Below, piece after piece: positions 44,126 to 53,318 of a stretch of DNA of 64,000 bases (positions are counted from its first letter, which is position 1; every line of letters starts with the position of its first letter). The translations under genes were made by a program, and so were the position numbers. The DNA comes from CAWHNT01 sp963830775 (GTDB taxonomy: Bacteria > Pseudomonadota > Alphaproteobacteria > Geminicoccales > Geminicoccaceae): the NCBI GenBank assembly GCA_963830775.1, contig CAWHNT010000026.1:1-64000 (forward strand), read 5' to 3'. The notes below the pieces were generated by a model, which was given only the letters and a program-made list of their open reading frames with translations, was not told the DNA's origin and ran no database searches.

Positions 44126-44449
44126 GGTGCGCAATCCCTGGGACGGCTCTTCGGGGGCTCTCTAGGCGATCGGGCGCTCTTCGGCAACGCCGGCCGTCCA
44201 TTGACAGGCGCCAGAAGCTGAATCATACACCGCAGCCATGGTCCGGCATCTCCACCTCGCGCAGCAGCAGCGTCGCCATGGTCTGGCGACGGCGTTCGCG
44301 CGTGCGGACAAGGTCGGGAGTGCTGACGTGCCGATTGGTGACCTGACGGCCTAGCCCTTCCGAACCTGCCGAACCCTCGAAGCCCCGCCACCTGATCCGG
44401 CGGGGCTTGCGTTCGGGCTCCCGCCGGCCTGCCAGCCTGGAGAGCCCCG
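44126..44449. other. Intergenic region between leuD and the LysE-type gene
   Basis: 324 bases separating divergent genes. No open frame with coding character and no tRNA cloverleaf were seen. The only structure is the strong hairpin at 44381-44409. It must hold the leuD promoter, but no clear sigma-70 motif stands out. Confidence 0.4.
44381..44409. terminator. Strong GC hairpin upstream of the LysE-type gene
   Basis: AAGCCCCGCC and GGCGGGGCTT form a perfect 10-bp stem around a 9-base loop. No T run follows on either strand, so it may be a factor-dependent terminator or a 5' leader structure of the gene at 44450. Confidence 0.4.
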
Positions 44450-45067
44450 ATGATCGACGCTTCCGTCTTCCTCGCCTTTGCGGCGACCGTCACCGTGCTG
44501 ATGCTGATCCCGGGCCCGAACGTGGCCCTGATCGTCGCCAACAGCGTGGCCTATGGCTCGCGCTACGGCCTCCTGACCGTGGCCGGAACCAGCTCGGCCG
44601 TGGTCGTGCAACTCGCACTGACCGCTCTCGGCATGACCAAGCTGCTGGGCGCGCTCGGCACCTCGTTCGAGCTGATTCGCTGGGTGGGCGTCGCCTACCT
44701 CGTCTATCTCGGCGTCGCGCAATGGCGGGCGCCCGCAGTAGACCTCACCCGCACCAGGCCCGAGCCGAGATCGGCCCGTGCCATCTATATGCGGGCCCTC
44801 CTCGTCTCGCTGACGAACCCGAAGACGCTCCTCTTCTACGGCGCCTTCTTCCCGCAATTCGTGACCGCCTCGCACGATCTTGGCGCGCAGATCGTACTCC
44901 TGTCGGCCACCTTCCTCCTGCTGGCGGTCACGATCGACAGCGGTTGGGCGCTGGTCGCAGGCAGCGCGCGCACCCTTCTTGCAAGCCGGGGCCGACTACG
45001 GAACCGGGTCTCCGGCAGCCTGCTGATCGGAGCTGGCGTCGGCCTGGCGTTTGCGCGCCACAAGTAG
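44450..45067 (+). CDS. LysE/RhtB-family amino-acid exporter
   Basis: Six-helix exporter of the LysE superfamily, 205 residues. The family motif is TVLMLIPGPNVALIVANSVAYGSRYG in the first loop; VGVAYLVYLGVAQWR and SLTNPKTLLFYGAFFPQF are also diagnostic. ATG at 44450. Exports an amino acid or similar metabolite; the specific substrate is unknown. Its position next to leucine genes is suggestive only. Confidence 0.92.
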   Translation: MIDASVFLAFAATVTVLMLIPGPNVALIVANSVAYGSRYGLLTVAGTSSAVVVQLALTALGMTKLLGALGTSFELIRWVGVAYLVYLGVAQWRAPAVDLTRTRPEPRSARAIYMRALLVSLTNPKTLLFYGAFFPQFVTASHDLGAQIVLLSATFLLLAVTIDSGWALVAGSARTLLASRGRLRNRVSGSLLIGAGVGLAFARHK

Positions 45068-45117
45068 CGGAGACCGCCCTCCCGGCTGCAAGCACAGTCG
45101 GGAGGGGCGGCATTGGC

Positions 45118-45414
45118 TCAGACCAGCCGCTCGCCGTTGAAGAAGGCCTTGCGCCAGCGGACGACCTTGATGTCCTCGAACAGGCCGGCCTTGGTGAACG
45201 GGTCGTTCTGGATGAAGGCCTCGGCCTCGGCCCGGTCCTCGGTATCGACGATGATGACACCGCCGGTGCCGCCCGTGCCGTCGTCGGCGGTCTGGGCGCC
45301 GGCCGCCAGCAGCTTCGCCTTGTTGTCCGTCAGGTAGGCCAGGTGCACGCCCCGGACCTCCTCGCGCAAGGCAAGGCTGTCCGGCTTGTCCTTGGTGATG
45401 ATCACGTACGGCAT
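45118..45414 (-). CDS. YciI-family protein
   Basis: A 98-residue ferredoxin-like-fold protein: PYVIITKDKPDSLALR, the conserved His in VRGVHLAYL, GGVIIVDTEDRAEAEAFIQNDP and FTKAGLFEDIKVVRW. Family members have no settled function. ATG at 45414 after a GAGGGAGGAAG site. It follows the FAD oxidoreductase and Ldh2-type genes on the same strand (34-base gap) and is probably co-transcribed. Confidence 0.93.
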   Translation of the reverse strand: MPYVIITKDKPDSLALREEVRGVHLAYLTDNKAKLLAAGAQTADDGTGGTGGVIIVDTEDRAEAEAFIQNDPFTKAGLFEDIKVVRWRKAFFNGERLV

Positions 45415-45448
45415 CTCCACTTCCTCCCTCATTAGCCCGCCGGCCGGA

Positions 45449-46576
45449 TCAGCCGAGCGGGTCCACTTCCTCGTTGTGCCCGAGTGCCCGGGCAACCTCC
45501 TCGGCGATCGGCCAGGCGGCGGTGAGCCCGGGGCTCTCGATCGCGAACAGGTTGACGAGCCCGGAGGCGCCATGCTCCGCCGGTCCCTGGACGATGAAGT
45601 CGCTGGCGATCGTGTCCGCCGGCCCGAGCTTCGGCCGGATGCCGGCATAGCCCGGCAGGAGTGCCCCGTCCGGCAGGTCCGGCCAGTAGGTGCGGACGGC
45701 CGCGTAGAACACCTCCGCCCGGGCGGGGTCGACGTCATAGTCGATCCGGTCCACCCACTCCGTGTCCGGCCCGAACCGGCAGCTTCCGCCGAGATCGATG
45801 GTCACGTGCACACCCAGCCCGGCGCGCTCCGGCACCGGGTAGATCAGCCGCGAGAAGGGCGAGCGGCCGGCCAGGGTGTAGTAGTTGCCCTTGCAGTAGT
45901 AGGCGTCCGGCAGCTTGGCCGGGTCGAGGCCCTCGATCGCGTGCGCGAGGTCGGGTGCGGTCAGCCCGGCGCTGTTCACCACGCTGCGCGCCCGGAGCTG
46001 CATGGGCTCGGCACCGCCGACCTCGAGCTCGATGCCGTCATCCGTGGCCCGGCCGCGCTCCACCGGGCTGTTCAGCACCAGCATGGCGCCATGCCGCTCG
46101 GCGTCGCCCAGGTAGGCCAGCATCAGCGCGTGGCTGTCGATGATGCCCGTGCTCGGCGACCACAGGGCCGCCGTGCAGCGCAGCGCCGGTTCGAGCTCGA
46201 TCGCCCGCTCGGCCGGCCAGAACTCGAGCTCCTCCATCCCGCACGACACCGCGCGCGCTTTAATGGCACTCAGCGTCTCGATCTGGCCCTCGGTCGTGGC
46301 CACGATCAGCTTGCCGCAGCGCGAGTAGTCCACCCCGCGCGCGTCGCAGTAGCGGTAGAGGAACTGCTTGCCCTCGATGCAGGCGCGCGCCTTCAGGCTG
46401 CCGGGCGGATAGTAGATGCCGGCATGGATCACCTCGCTGTTGCGCGAGCTGGTCTCGGTGCCGATGCCATCGGCGCGGTCGAGGATCAGCACCTCGCGGC
46501 CCGCCATGGCGAGGCGCCGCGCCACCGCGAGCCCGACGACGCCGGCCCCGATGACGACGCAGTCCACCTCCTCCAA
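45449..46576 (-). CDS. FAD-dependent oxidoreductase, L-2-hydroxyglutarate oxidase-like
   Basis: DAO-family flavoprotein of 375 residues. The dinucleotide fold is VVIGAGVVGLAVARRLA; TSSRNSEVIHAGIYYPPGSLK and CGKLIVATTEG match the LhgO/L2HGDH group; GNYYTLAGRSPFSRLIYPVPE and IESPGLTAAWPIAEEV are further family blocks. Likely oxidises a 2-hydroxyacid; L-2-hydroxyglutarate is the best guess. It starts 3 bases after the Ldh2-type gene. Confidence 0.88.
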   Translation of the reverse strand: MEEVDCVVIGAGVVGLAVARRLAMAGREVLILDRADGIGTETSSRNSEVIHAGIYYPPGSLKARACIEGKQFLYRYCDARGVDYSRCGKLIVATTEGQIETLSAIKARAVSCGMEELEFWPAERAIELEPALRCTAALWSPSTGIIDSHALMLAYLGDAERHGAMLVLNSPVERGRATDDGIELEVGGAEPMQLRARSVVNSAGLTAPDLAHAIEGLDPAKLPDAYYCKGNYYTLAGRSPFSRLIYPVPERAGLGVHVTIDLGGSCRFGPDTEWVDRIDYDVDPARAEVFYAAVRTYWPDLPDGALLPGYAGIRPKLGPADTIASDFIVQGPAEHGASGLVNLFAIESPGLTAAWPIAEEVARALGHNEEVDPLG

Positions 46577-46579
46577 GGC

Positions 46580-47654
46580 TCAGCGCCCCAGCGTCTGGTC
46601 GAGCTGCGAGCGAGGAAGCCCCAGGCTCTCGGCTGCGGCCAGGATGTCGGCGAGGCTCTTGTCGTCGAGCGGAATACCCTCCGCCTGCCGGGTGGCCTTG
46701 GCCCGCCGCTCGGGATCGCCCGGGAGGAGGATCTCCTCGAAGCCTTCCGCCGGTGGCGAGGCCTTGATCCACTGGCCGATCGCCTCGACCTCGTGCCGGA
46801 TCGCCGCCGGATCGCCCATGGAGGCGGGGTCGATCAGGATCGAGAGCATCGAGTTGACGATGCCATGATGCTGCTCGTGCTCGGGCTGCATGGTGAGCCC
46901 CCCGGTCAGCGCTCCGCCCAGCATCTCGCACATGATGGCGAGCCCCGAGCCCTTGTGCGCGCCGAAGGCCTTGAGCGCCCCCTCGCGCAGGTCGACCAGG
47001 GCCGTGGGGTCGGTCGTCACCCGGCCGTGCTTGTCGATCACCGTGTCGGGCGGCACCGGCACGCCCTTGTTGCGCGCCACCCGGGCCTTGCCGAAGGCGA
47101 TGGCGCTGGTCGCCATGTCGAGCACCAAGCGAGGCGCCGCCCTTGCCGTCGGGCATCGCCACGCAGAACGGGTTGGTCCCGAGCCGGGCGTCGCCGCAGC
47201 CGAAGGGCGCCTGGTGCGGCATGTGATCGCCGACGTTCACGAAGTGGATCGAGGCCAGGCCCATGGCGGCGCACTGCTCGCCATAGGTGCCGACCCGGCC
47301 GACATGCGCGCTGTTGCGCAATGCCAGCACCACGGCTCCCAGCTCCTTCGCCCGCCCGGCGCCGCGGCGCATCGCCTCCTTCGCCACCGCCTGCCCGAAG
47401 CCGCGGCCGGCATCGAGCACCAGCACGGCCCCGGCGTCCCGCAGCGGCTTCAGCTCCTGGTTCGGCACCAAGAGGCCGGCATGCAGCATCCGCACATAGT
47501 CGGGGAGCATGCCGACGCCGTGCGAGTCGTGGCCGGCGAGGTTGGCGCCGAGCAGATGGTCCGCAACGTCGCGTGCCTCCTCCTCGCGGCTGCCCATGGC
47601 CCGCACGATGGTCAGCACGAGCTCGTGGAGTCTGGCGACTGGGATTGTTGGCAT
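46580..47654 (-). CDS. Ldh2/malate dehydrogenase-family oxidoreductase (one frameshift)
   Basis: NAD(P)-dependent 2-hydroxyacid dehydrogenase of the non-Rossmann Ldh2 family. VADHLLGANLAGHDSHGVGM, RNSAHVGRVGTYGE with the catalytic His, NVGDHMPHQAPFGCGDARLG and TNPFCVAMP are in the first part. After GKGGA near 47125 one extra base must be removed to continue as SLVLDMATSAIAFGKARVA, then GSGLAIMCEMLGGALTGG. Repaired length is about 357 residues. The neighbouring flavoprotein suggests both act on a hydroxy/keto-acid pair. Confidence 0.87.
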
Positions 47655-47715
47655 GAGGCCTCCCTCCGGCTGGGAGGCGGCCTTCTAGCAGAACCGTGCC
47701 GGAAGGTCAGTGCGG

Positions 47716-48558
47716 CTATCGACGCTCCAGATAGGCGGCGCGCCCCGCTCGGGTCGCATCCAGGAGGGACCCGTGGACCGCGGTGCCGCCGGCCAGCAGC
47801 CCCTCATGCACCGGGTGCTCCCGGTTGAGCACGATCGGGCTGCCATCGGCGTCGGTGAACCGTGCGCCGGCCTCGGCCAGCAGAACCGCAGCGCCCGCGA
47901 TGTCCCAGTCGTGCGTGCGCCGCCAGGAGAGGTAGCCGTCGTACCGGCCGGCCGCGACCAGGGCCAGCTTGTAGGCCAGGGAGCCGATGCCCATGAGCTC
48001 GACCGAGGGCAGCAGCTCCCCGAACCGCCGCCGCCGGCTCTCGAACCGGCTGGCCACGACCCGAGCCCCCTCGAGCGAGCCCTGGGCGGTGGCGGCGACC
48101 GTGACGCCGTTCAGCGTGGCACCCCGCCCTCGCGCCGCCAGGAACAGCTCGTCGGTCGCCGGGTTGAGCACGATCCCCACGACCGCCACCCCGTCCTCGA
48201 CCAGGGCCACGCTGATCGTGAACTCGGGCGTGCCTTCCGCGAATGACCGTGTGCCGTCGATCGGGTCCACGACCCACACCATCCGCCGCTGCAGCCGCAC
48301 CGGGTCGTCCTCGGACTCCTCCGAGAGCCAGCCATAGCCGGGCCGCGCCCCCAAGAGCCGCTCCTTCAGCAGCCGGTCGATCGCGATATCGGCTTCGGTC
48401 ACGATCTGACCCGGCCCCTTCTCCCACGTCTCATGCGCCGTACGGAAGAAGCTCATCGCCACGCGCCCCGCCTCCTGCGTGGCCGCGAGGGCAAGGTCGA
48501 GCTCGTCGGCCAGCGGGTTGCCGCCATCATCCGTCGTCAGCATCGTCTCTACTTTCAT
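47716..48558 (-). CDS. Inositol-monophosphatase-family phosphatase
   Basis: Lithium-sensitive phosphatase fold: metal site Glu/Glu in GWLSEESEDD, VVDPIDGTRSFAEGTP, and the C-terminal HDWDIAGAAVLLAEAGA. GQIVTEADIAIDRLL is the first Asp region. The family includes inositol-1-phosphatase, CysQ and histidinol-phosphatase; the FAEGTPEF insertion in place of NF.H favours the CysQ/HisN-like side, but specificity is open. ATG at 48558 preferred; ATG at 48567 possible. Divergent from the aldo/keto reductase. Confidence 0.9.
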   Translation of the reverse strand: MKVETMLTTDDGGNPLADELDLALAATQEAGRVAMSFFRTAHETWEKGPGQIVTEADIAIDRLLKERLLGARPGYGWLSEESEDDPVRLQRRMVWVVDPIDGTRSFAEGTPEFTISVALVEDGVAVVGIVLNPATDELFLAARGRGATLNGVTVAATAQGSLEGARVVASRFESRRRRFGELLPSVELMGIGSLAYKLALVAAGRYDGYLSWRRTHDWDIAGAAVLLAEAGARFTDADGSPIVLNREHPVHEGLLAGGTAVHGSLLDATRAGRAAYLERR

Positions 48559-48729
48559 GCGGTCCACTCTAAGCCGATCCGCTCCCGCAGCCAGCCGGGT
48601 TGCGCTCGGTTTCGCGTCATCGACACCGACCCAAGGGGCGACTGCTTGGCTGGCCCGCTCCAGCAGCCCTGGCAGAGGTGCCGTGGGCTGCCTATCTCCG
48701 CGCCCGCGTCAGCTGAGGGAACGACCGCC

Positions 48730-49779
48730 ATGCGCTACAACCGGCTGGGCCAGACCGGCCTCTTCGTCTCCGAGCTGTGCCTCGGCACCATGACGTTCGG
48801 CGGCAGCGAGGGGATGTGGGGCCAGATCGGCTCGCTGGGGCAGGACGAGGCCGAGCGGCTGGTCGCCCGCTCGCTGGAAGCGGGGATCAACTTCATCGAC
48901 ACGGCCGACGTCTATGCCGGCGGCCGCTCGGAGGAGATCACCGGGCAGGCGCTCAGGAACCTCAAGGTGCGCCGCGAGGACGTGGTCGTCGCGACCAAGG
49001 TCTTCGGCCAGACCGGGGAGGGCCCGAACGCGCGCGGCAACTCCCGCGCCCACATCCTGGCCGCGGTCAAGGACAGCCTGCGCCGCCTCCAGCTCGAGCA
49101 TATCGACCTCTACCAGATCCACGGCTTCGACCCGGCGACGCCGATCGAGGAGACGGTGCGCGCCCTCGAGGTGCTCGTCCAGCACGGCCACGTCCGCTAT
49201 GTCGGCGTCTCCAACTGGGCGGCTTGGCAGATCGTGAAGGCGCTGGGCATCGCCGAGCGGCTTGGGCTCGCGGCCCGCATCCAGAGCCTCCAGGCCTACT
49301 ATACGATCGCCGGCCGCGACCTCGAGCGCGAGCTCGTGCCGATGATGCGCAGCGAGGGCGTTGGCCTCATGGTCTGGAGCCCGCTAGCCGGCGGCCTGCT
49401 GAGCGGCAAGTACGGCCGCGACCGCCAGGGCGAGCAGGGCAGCCGGCGCATCGCCTTCGACTTCCCACCTGTGCACCCCGAGCGCGGCTGGGCCTGCGTC
49501 GATGCGATGCGTGCCATGGCCGAGGCGCGCGGCGTCTCCGTAGCCCAGGTGGCACTCGCCTGGCTGCTGCACCAGCCGCATGTCACGAGCGTGATCGTGG
49601 GTGCCAAGCGCCTCGATCAGCTCGACGACAATATCGGCGCCACGACGGTGAAGCTCACGGCCGACGAGCTCTCCGCCCTGGACGAGGTCAGCCGCCTGCC
49701 GGCCGAGTATCCCGGCTGGATGTTCGAGCGCCAGGGCGGCTACCGGATGCAGCAGCTGGCTGACGCCGGGCGGCGCTGA
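48730..49779 (+). CDS. Aldo/keto reductase
   Basis: NADPH-dependent TIM-barrel oxidoreductase of 349 residues. The catalytic tetrad is visible: Asp and Tyr in FIDTADVYAGGRSEE, Lys in VVATKVFGQ and His in LYQIHGFDP. VSNWAAWQIVKAL and TSVIVGAKRLDQLDDNI bind the cofactor. ATG at 48730 after GAGGGAAC. Resembles general stress/auxin-type AKRs; substrate unknown. Its 3' end overlaps the convergent membrane-protein gene by 92 bases. Confidence 0.94.
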   Translation: MRYNRLGQTGLFVSELCLGTMTFGGSEGMWGQIGSLGQDEAERLVARSLEAGINFIDTADVYAGGRSEEITGQALRNLKVRREDVVVATKVFGQTGEGPNARGNSRAHILAAVKDSLRRLQLEHIDLYQIHGFDPATPIEETVRALEVLVQHGHVRYVGVSNWAAWQIVKALGIAERLGLAARIQSLQAYYTIAGRDLERELVPMMRSEGVGLMVWSPLAGGLLSGKYGRDRQGEQGSRRIAFDFPPVHPERGWACVDAMRAMAEARGVSVAQVALAWLLHQPHVTSVIVGAKRLDQLDDNIGATTVKLTADELSALDEVSRLPAEYPGWMFERQGGYRMQQLADAGRR

Positions 49780-50359
49780 GCCGTGTCGTCGAAGGATGAT
49801 GCCGGGATGATGTGATCGCCTTCGGCGCCGGGCTCGCGGGGGTTTGCTCGCGCGCCGCTTTCCGAAACAGCCAGGCCGACCCGAGCCACAGCGCAGTAAA
49901 GCAGCCGGTCAGCGGCCAGATCGGCGCCATGGAGCCCAATCCGGCGGTCGGCGCGATCACGGCGACCAGCAGCTGAGCGAGCGCCGTCGCGAGCATCGCG
50001 CGTGCCATTCCAAGCGGCTGGCAGCGCACGATGATGGCACCGATGATGCCGGTGGCGAGCACTGCACCGAAGATCAGGTTGAGGGGGTTGTCCTCGGTCC
50101 CGATGATGCCGACGGCAAGGTTCAGCCAGATGAGGAGGAACGCAGCCGCGAGCGCAAGGCCGACGGCGGCCCGATAGGCGTGGTTGGCCGTCGCCCTTGC
50201 CGCCAGCTCAAAGGTGAGGCCTGTGCCGCCGATCAGGGCGCCGGCGACAATGAAGTCGGTCTCGCTCCAGTTCACCTCGTCGGTGAATTGCATCGCGACC
50301 AGGGGCAGCAGCAGCATGAGCGCAGCACCGGTCCAGGCTGCTAGCCGCCAATCCGCCAA
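49688..50359 (-). CDS. Conserved hypothetical membrane protein
   Basis: Six hydrophobic segments (for example TGAALMLLLPLVAMQF, AVGLALAAAFLLIWLNLAVG, FGAVLATGIIGAIIV, CFTALWLGSAWLF) with the conserved short blocks TDEVNW, FIVAGALIGGTGL and GIIGTEDNPLN, seen in a widespread but uncharacterised proteobacterial family. TTG start at 50359. The family usually ends soon after the last helix and a RKAAR-like tail. Here a low-complexity Arg/Ser/Pro tail of about 55 residues runs antisense into the aldo/keto reductase, so the true stop may be near 49790. Confidence 0.7.
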   Translation of the reverse strand: MADWRLAAWTGAALMLLLPLVAMQFTDEVNWSETDFIVAGALIGGTGLTFELAARATANHAYRAAVGLALAAAFLLIWLNLAVGIIGTEDNPLNLIFGAVLATGIIGAIIVRCQPLGMARAMLATALAQLLVAVIAPTAGLGSMAPIWPLTGCFTALWLGSAWLFRKAAREQTPASPAPKAITSSRHHPSTTRLSAARRQPAAASGSRPGARTSSRDTRPAGG

Positions 50360-50513
50360 CGACGCCTGCGCCCGCGCCGTCCGCCACCGCGTTCTGCGCT
50401 AGCCGCCATTGCCTTCTCTCCGTGTGGGCCTCACCCCACCCAGGTGCGATCAGCTCAAACCGGTGCCAGCCATCTTGGGCGCCACGCCCCGGTAAGCCCA
50501 TGCCACTTCGGGT

Positions 50514-51182
50514 TCAGAGCACGCCCAGCTCGTCGAACACCTCCTTGAGTCGCTTCCCGGCGGCCAGCATGTCCCGGGTGCGGTCCTCGGCCGAGACCTT
50601 CTCGAGGCCCAGGCGGATCGCCTCGGGGGCGGCGGCCTTGGGGATCACCACCACACCGTCCACGTCGCCGAAGATGTAGTCGCCGGGCAGGATCCGCACC
50701 CCGCCGCAGGCGACCGGCACGTCCATGGCCATCATCTCGGCCCGGCCCTTGGAATCGAGCGGGCCGATGCCGCCATGGAAGACCGGGAAACGCATCTCGC
50801 GGATCCGGCGCACGTCGCGGACGAGGCCGTCGGTGACGCAGCCGGCGGCCCCGCGGGCCATGGAGGCGGTGGTCAGCAGCTCGCCCCAGGGGGCGATGCG
50901 CTCGGTGGGGCCGTCGCAGGCGAAGACGGCGACCTCGCCGGGCCGCAGATCGTCGATGAGCGCTATCTCGACCTCATAGGGGTTGTGGCCGGGCTCGACA
51001 TGATAGCGCGGCATGTAGAGGCCGGTGCGGACAGCCCCGAAGAGGACGAGGTTCTCGTCCAGCGGGCGCACGAACGGCCGCATGGCCTGCGCCATCAGGC
51101 CCATGGAATCGAGCACGTCCGAGAGCACCGAGCTGTAGAGCCGGGCTGCGATCTCCGCCGGCGGCGGCAGGGCTTCGTCCAT
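50514..51182 (-). CDS. RraA-like protein (HMG/CHA aldolase type)
   Basis: RraA-fold protein of 222 residues. The characteristic block GCVTDGLVRDVRRIREMRFPVF and GDYIFGDVDGVVVIPKAAA are intact, together with VAVFACDGPTERIAPWGELL. Members are either regulators of RNase E or metal-dependent 4-hydroxy-4-methyl-2-oxoglutarate / 4-carboxy-4-hydroxy-2-oxoadipate aldolases; catabolic aldolases are the commoner reading in this class. ATG at 51182. Divergent from the class IV aminotransferase. Confidence 0.87.
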   Translation of the reverse strand: MDEALPPPAEIAARLYSSVLSDVLDSMGLMAQAMRPFVRPLDENLVLFGAVRTGLYMPRYHVEPGHNPYEVEIALIDDLRPGEVAVFACDGPTERIAPWGELLTTASMARGAAGCVTDGLVRDVRRIREMRFPVFHGGIGPLDSKGRAEMMAMDVPVACGGVRILPGDYIFGDVDGVVVIPKAAAPEAIRLGLEKVSAEDRTRDMLAAGKRLKEVFDELGVL

Positions 51183-51307
51183 GGGCGTCCTCCTCTGCTT
51201 GTCGGCCCAGCGTCGCCGCCAGGGTACACCGCCGTCAACGGGCCAACCGCTTGAGGCTGGCATGGAACCTGCTACCGTTGACGGCGTGTGGTGAGGGAGC
51301 GTGCGGG

Positions 51308-52231
51308 ATGGGTGAGCGGGAAGGCTGGTCCGCGGGGGCCGCCTATGTCGACGGCAGTTTCATGCCGCTGCGCGAGGCGCGCATACCGGTCACCGACTGG
51401 GGCTATCGGCGCTCCGACGTGACCTATGACGTGGTCGGCGTCTGGGGCGGCGCCTTCTTCCGGCTCGACGATCACCTGCGCCGGTTCCAGGCCTCGATGG
51501 CGGCGCTGCGGATGCAGCCGCCGGAGGACGAGGCGGCCTTGCGAGGGATCCTGCACGAGCTGGTCCGGCGCACGGGCTTGCGCGAGGCCTATGTCGCCAT
51601 GGACTGCATGCGCGCCAGCGCACCGCCGACCGGGCCGCGGCACCCGGCCCATGCGCGCTCCTATCTCGTCTGCTTCGCGATGCCCTGGGTGTGGCTGGTC
51701 TCGCCCGAGATCCAGGAGCGCGGGGTCCATCTGATCATCGCCGGCACGCCGCGCATCCCCGAGGCCAGCGTCGATCCGCGGGTGAAGAACTTCCACTGGG
51801 CCGACATGACGGCGGCCCTCTTCGAGGCGCAGGACCGCGGCGCCGACCAGCCGGTGCTGCTCGACCTCGAAGGCAACGTCACCGAGGGGCCGGGCTTCAA
51901 CGTCTTCGCCGTGACCGACGGCCGGGTGGTGACACCGGACCGCGGTGCCCTGGAGGGCATCACCCGGATGTCGGTCCTGGAGCTGTGCGAGCACGAGGGC
52001 ATCCCGTGCGAGGTGCGCCCGCTGCCGGCGGCCGAGTTGCTGGACGCCGACGAGATCTTCCTCGCCACCACGGCAGGCGGGATCATGCCGGCGAGCCGGA
52101 TCGACAGCCACATCATGGGCAACGACCGGCCCGGGCCGATCTCGATGCGCTTGCGCGAGCGGTTCTGGGAGAAGCGGGGGCAGGGCTGGCACGCCACGCC
52201 CGTCGACTATGTGGAGCGCGAGGCTGCGTAG
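51308..52231 (+). CDS. Class IV aminotransferase
   Basis: PLP-dependent fold-IV aminotransferase (branched-chain / D-amino acid / 4-amino-4-deoxychorismate lyase group), 307 residues. AAYVDGSFMPLREARIPVTDWG is the N-terminal block, the PLP lysine is in RVKNFHWADM, and LLDLEGNVTEGPGFNVFAV and TTAGGIMPASRID are further landmarks. ATG at 51308. It begins a plus-strand run with aapJ-aapQ-aapM (25-base gap), so it may act on the imported amino acid. Confidence 0.92.
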   Translation: MGEREGWSAGAAYVDGSFMPLREARIPVTDWGYRRSDVTYDVVGVWGGAFFRLDDHLRRFQASMAALRMQPPEDEAALRGILHELVRRTGLREAYVAMDCMRASAPPTGPRHPAHARSYLVCFAMPWVWLVSPEIQERGVHLIIAGTPRIPEASVDPRVKNFHWADMTAALFEAQDRGADQPVLLDLEGNVTEGPGFNVFAVTDGRVVTPDRGALEGITRMSVLELCEHEGIPCEVRPLPAAELLDADEIFLATTAGGIMPASRIDSHIMGNDRPGPISMRLRERFWEKRGQGWHATPVDYVEREAA

Positions 52232-52256
52232 GCCGCAGACCTCTGGGAGGAAGGCA

Positions 52257-53291
52257 ATGAAAGCTGGATTGAGGCGGCTGCTGGCCGCAGCGATAGGGTT
52301 TGCGTTCGCCGGCGGGGCGTCGGCCCAGGAGTCGGCCAAGAGCCCCACCGTGGACGCGATCAAGAAGCGCGGCGAGCTCAGCTGCGGTGTGGACACCGGC
52401 ATCCCGGGCTTCGCCTTCCAGGACAATAGCGGCCGCTGGGAAGGCTTCGACATCACCTACTGCCGGGCGATCGCCGCTGCCGTGCTGGGCGACCCGGAGA
52501 AGGTGAAGTTCGTGCCGACCACGGCCAAGGTGCGGTTCACCGTGCTGCAGTCGGGCGAGATCGACGTGCTGATCCGCGACAGCACGCTCACCTTCAGCCG
52601 CGACGTCCAGCTGGGCCTCTCCGAGATCGCCGTGACGCTCTATGCCGGCCAGGCCTTCATGGTCCGGAAGTCCCTGGGCGTGGACAGCCTCTCGAAGCTG
52701 GACGGTGCCACGATCTGCATGATCACCGGCGCCACGCTCGAGCTCAACCTCGCCGACTACAACAAGCGCAACAACATCAACATCGGCTCGCTCCTCTTCG
52801 ACAAGGTCGACGAGGGCTTCGCCGCCGCCGAGGCCGGCCGCTGCGACGGCTACAGCGACGATTCGGGCTCGGTGGCCGCCGCCCGCTCGACCATGCAGAA
52901 CCCGGCCGACTGGGTGATCCTGCCCGAGCTGATCTCCAAGGAGCCCCTGGGCATCCATTCGCGCGACGGGGACGAAGCCTGGGACCAGATCCTGCGCTGG
53001 ACCCACTACGCGCTGCTGACGGCCGAGGAGACCGGCGTCACCCAGGCCAACGTCGACGAGATGAAGGCCTCCAGCAACGATCCCTTCGTGCGCCGCCTCC
53101 TCGGTGTCGAGGGCGATTTCGGCCAGATGCTGGGCCTCGACAATGAGTGGGCGTACCGGGCGCTCAAGGTCGGCGGCAACTATGGCGAGATCTACGACAA
53201 GTATTTCGGCGAGAAGGCTCTGGGCCTGCCCCGCGGGCTGAACAAGCTCTACAGCGACGGCGGGCAGCAATACGCCCTGCCGTTCCGCTGA
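52257..53291 (+). CDS. aapJ: General amino-acid ABC transporter substrate-binding protein (AapJ type)
   Basis: Periplasmic receptor of the AapJQMP class of broad L-amino-acid importers. Signal peptide (LAAAIGFAFAGGASAQ) then VDAIKKRGELSCGVDTGIPG, GRWEGFDITYCRAIAAAVLG, GEIDVLIRDSTLTFSRDVQLG and CDGYSDDSGSVAAAR, all close to AapJ. 344 residues. ATG at 52257 after GGGAGGAAGG. First transporter gene of the group; the permeases follow. Confidence 0.93.
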   Translation: MKAGLRRLLAAAIGFAFAGGASAQESAKSPTVDAIKKRGELSCGVDTGIPGFAFQDNSGRWEGFDITYCRAIAAAVLGDPEKVKFVPTTAKVRFTVLQSGEIDVLIRDSTLTFSRDVQLGLSEIAVTLYAGQAFMVRKSLGVDSLSKLDGATICMITGATLELNLADYNKRNNINIGSLLFDKVDEGFAAAEAGRCDGYSDDSGSVAAARSTMQNPADWVILPELISKEPLGIHSRDGDEAWDQILRWTHYALLTAEETGVTQANVDEMKASSNDPFVRRLLGVEGDFGQMLGLDNEWAYRALKVGGNYGEIYDKYFGEKALGLPRGLNKLYSDGGQQYALPFR

Positions 53292-53318
53292 GCGTCCGAC
53301 CGGCGACGGAGGGTCTGC

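Noticed and set aside
44381..44409. Possible tRNA acceptor/T-arm near the strong GC hairpin
   Set aside because: No second and third arms, no TTC loop and no anticodon stem could be folded around it.
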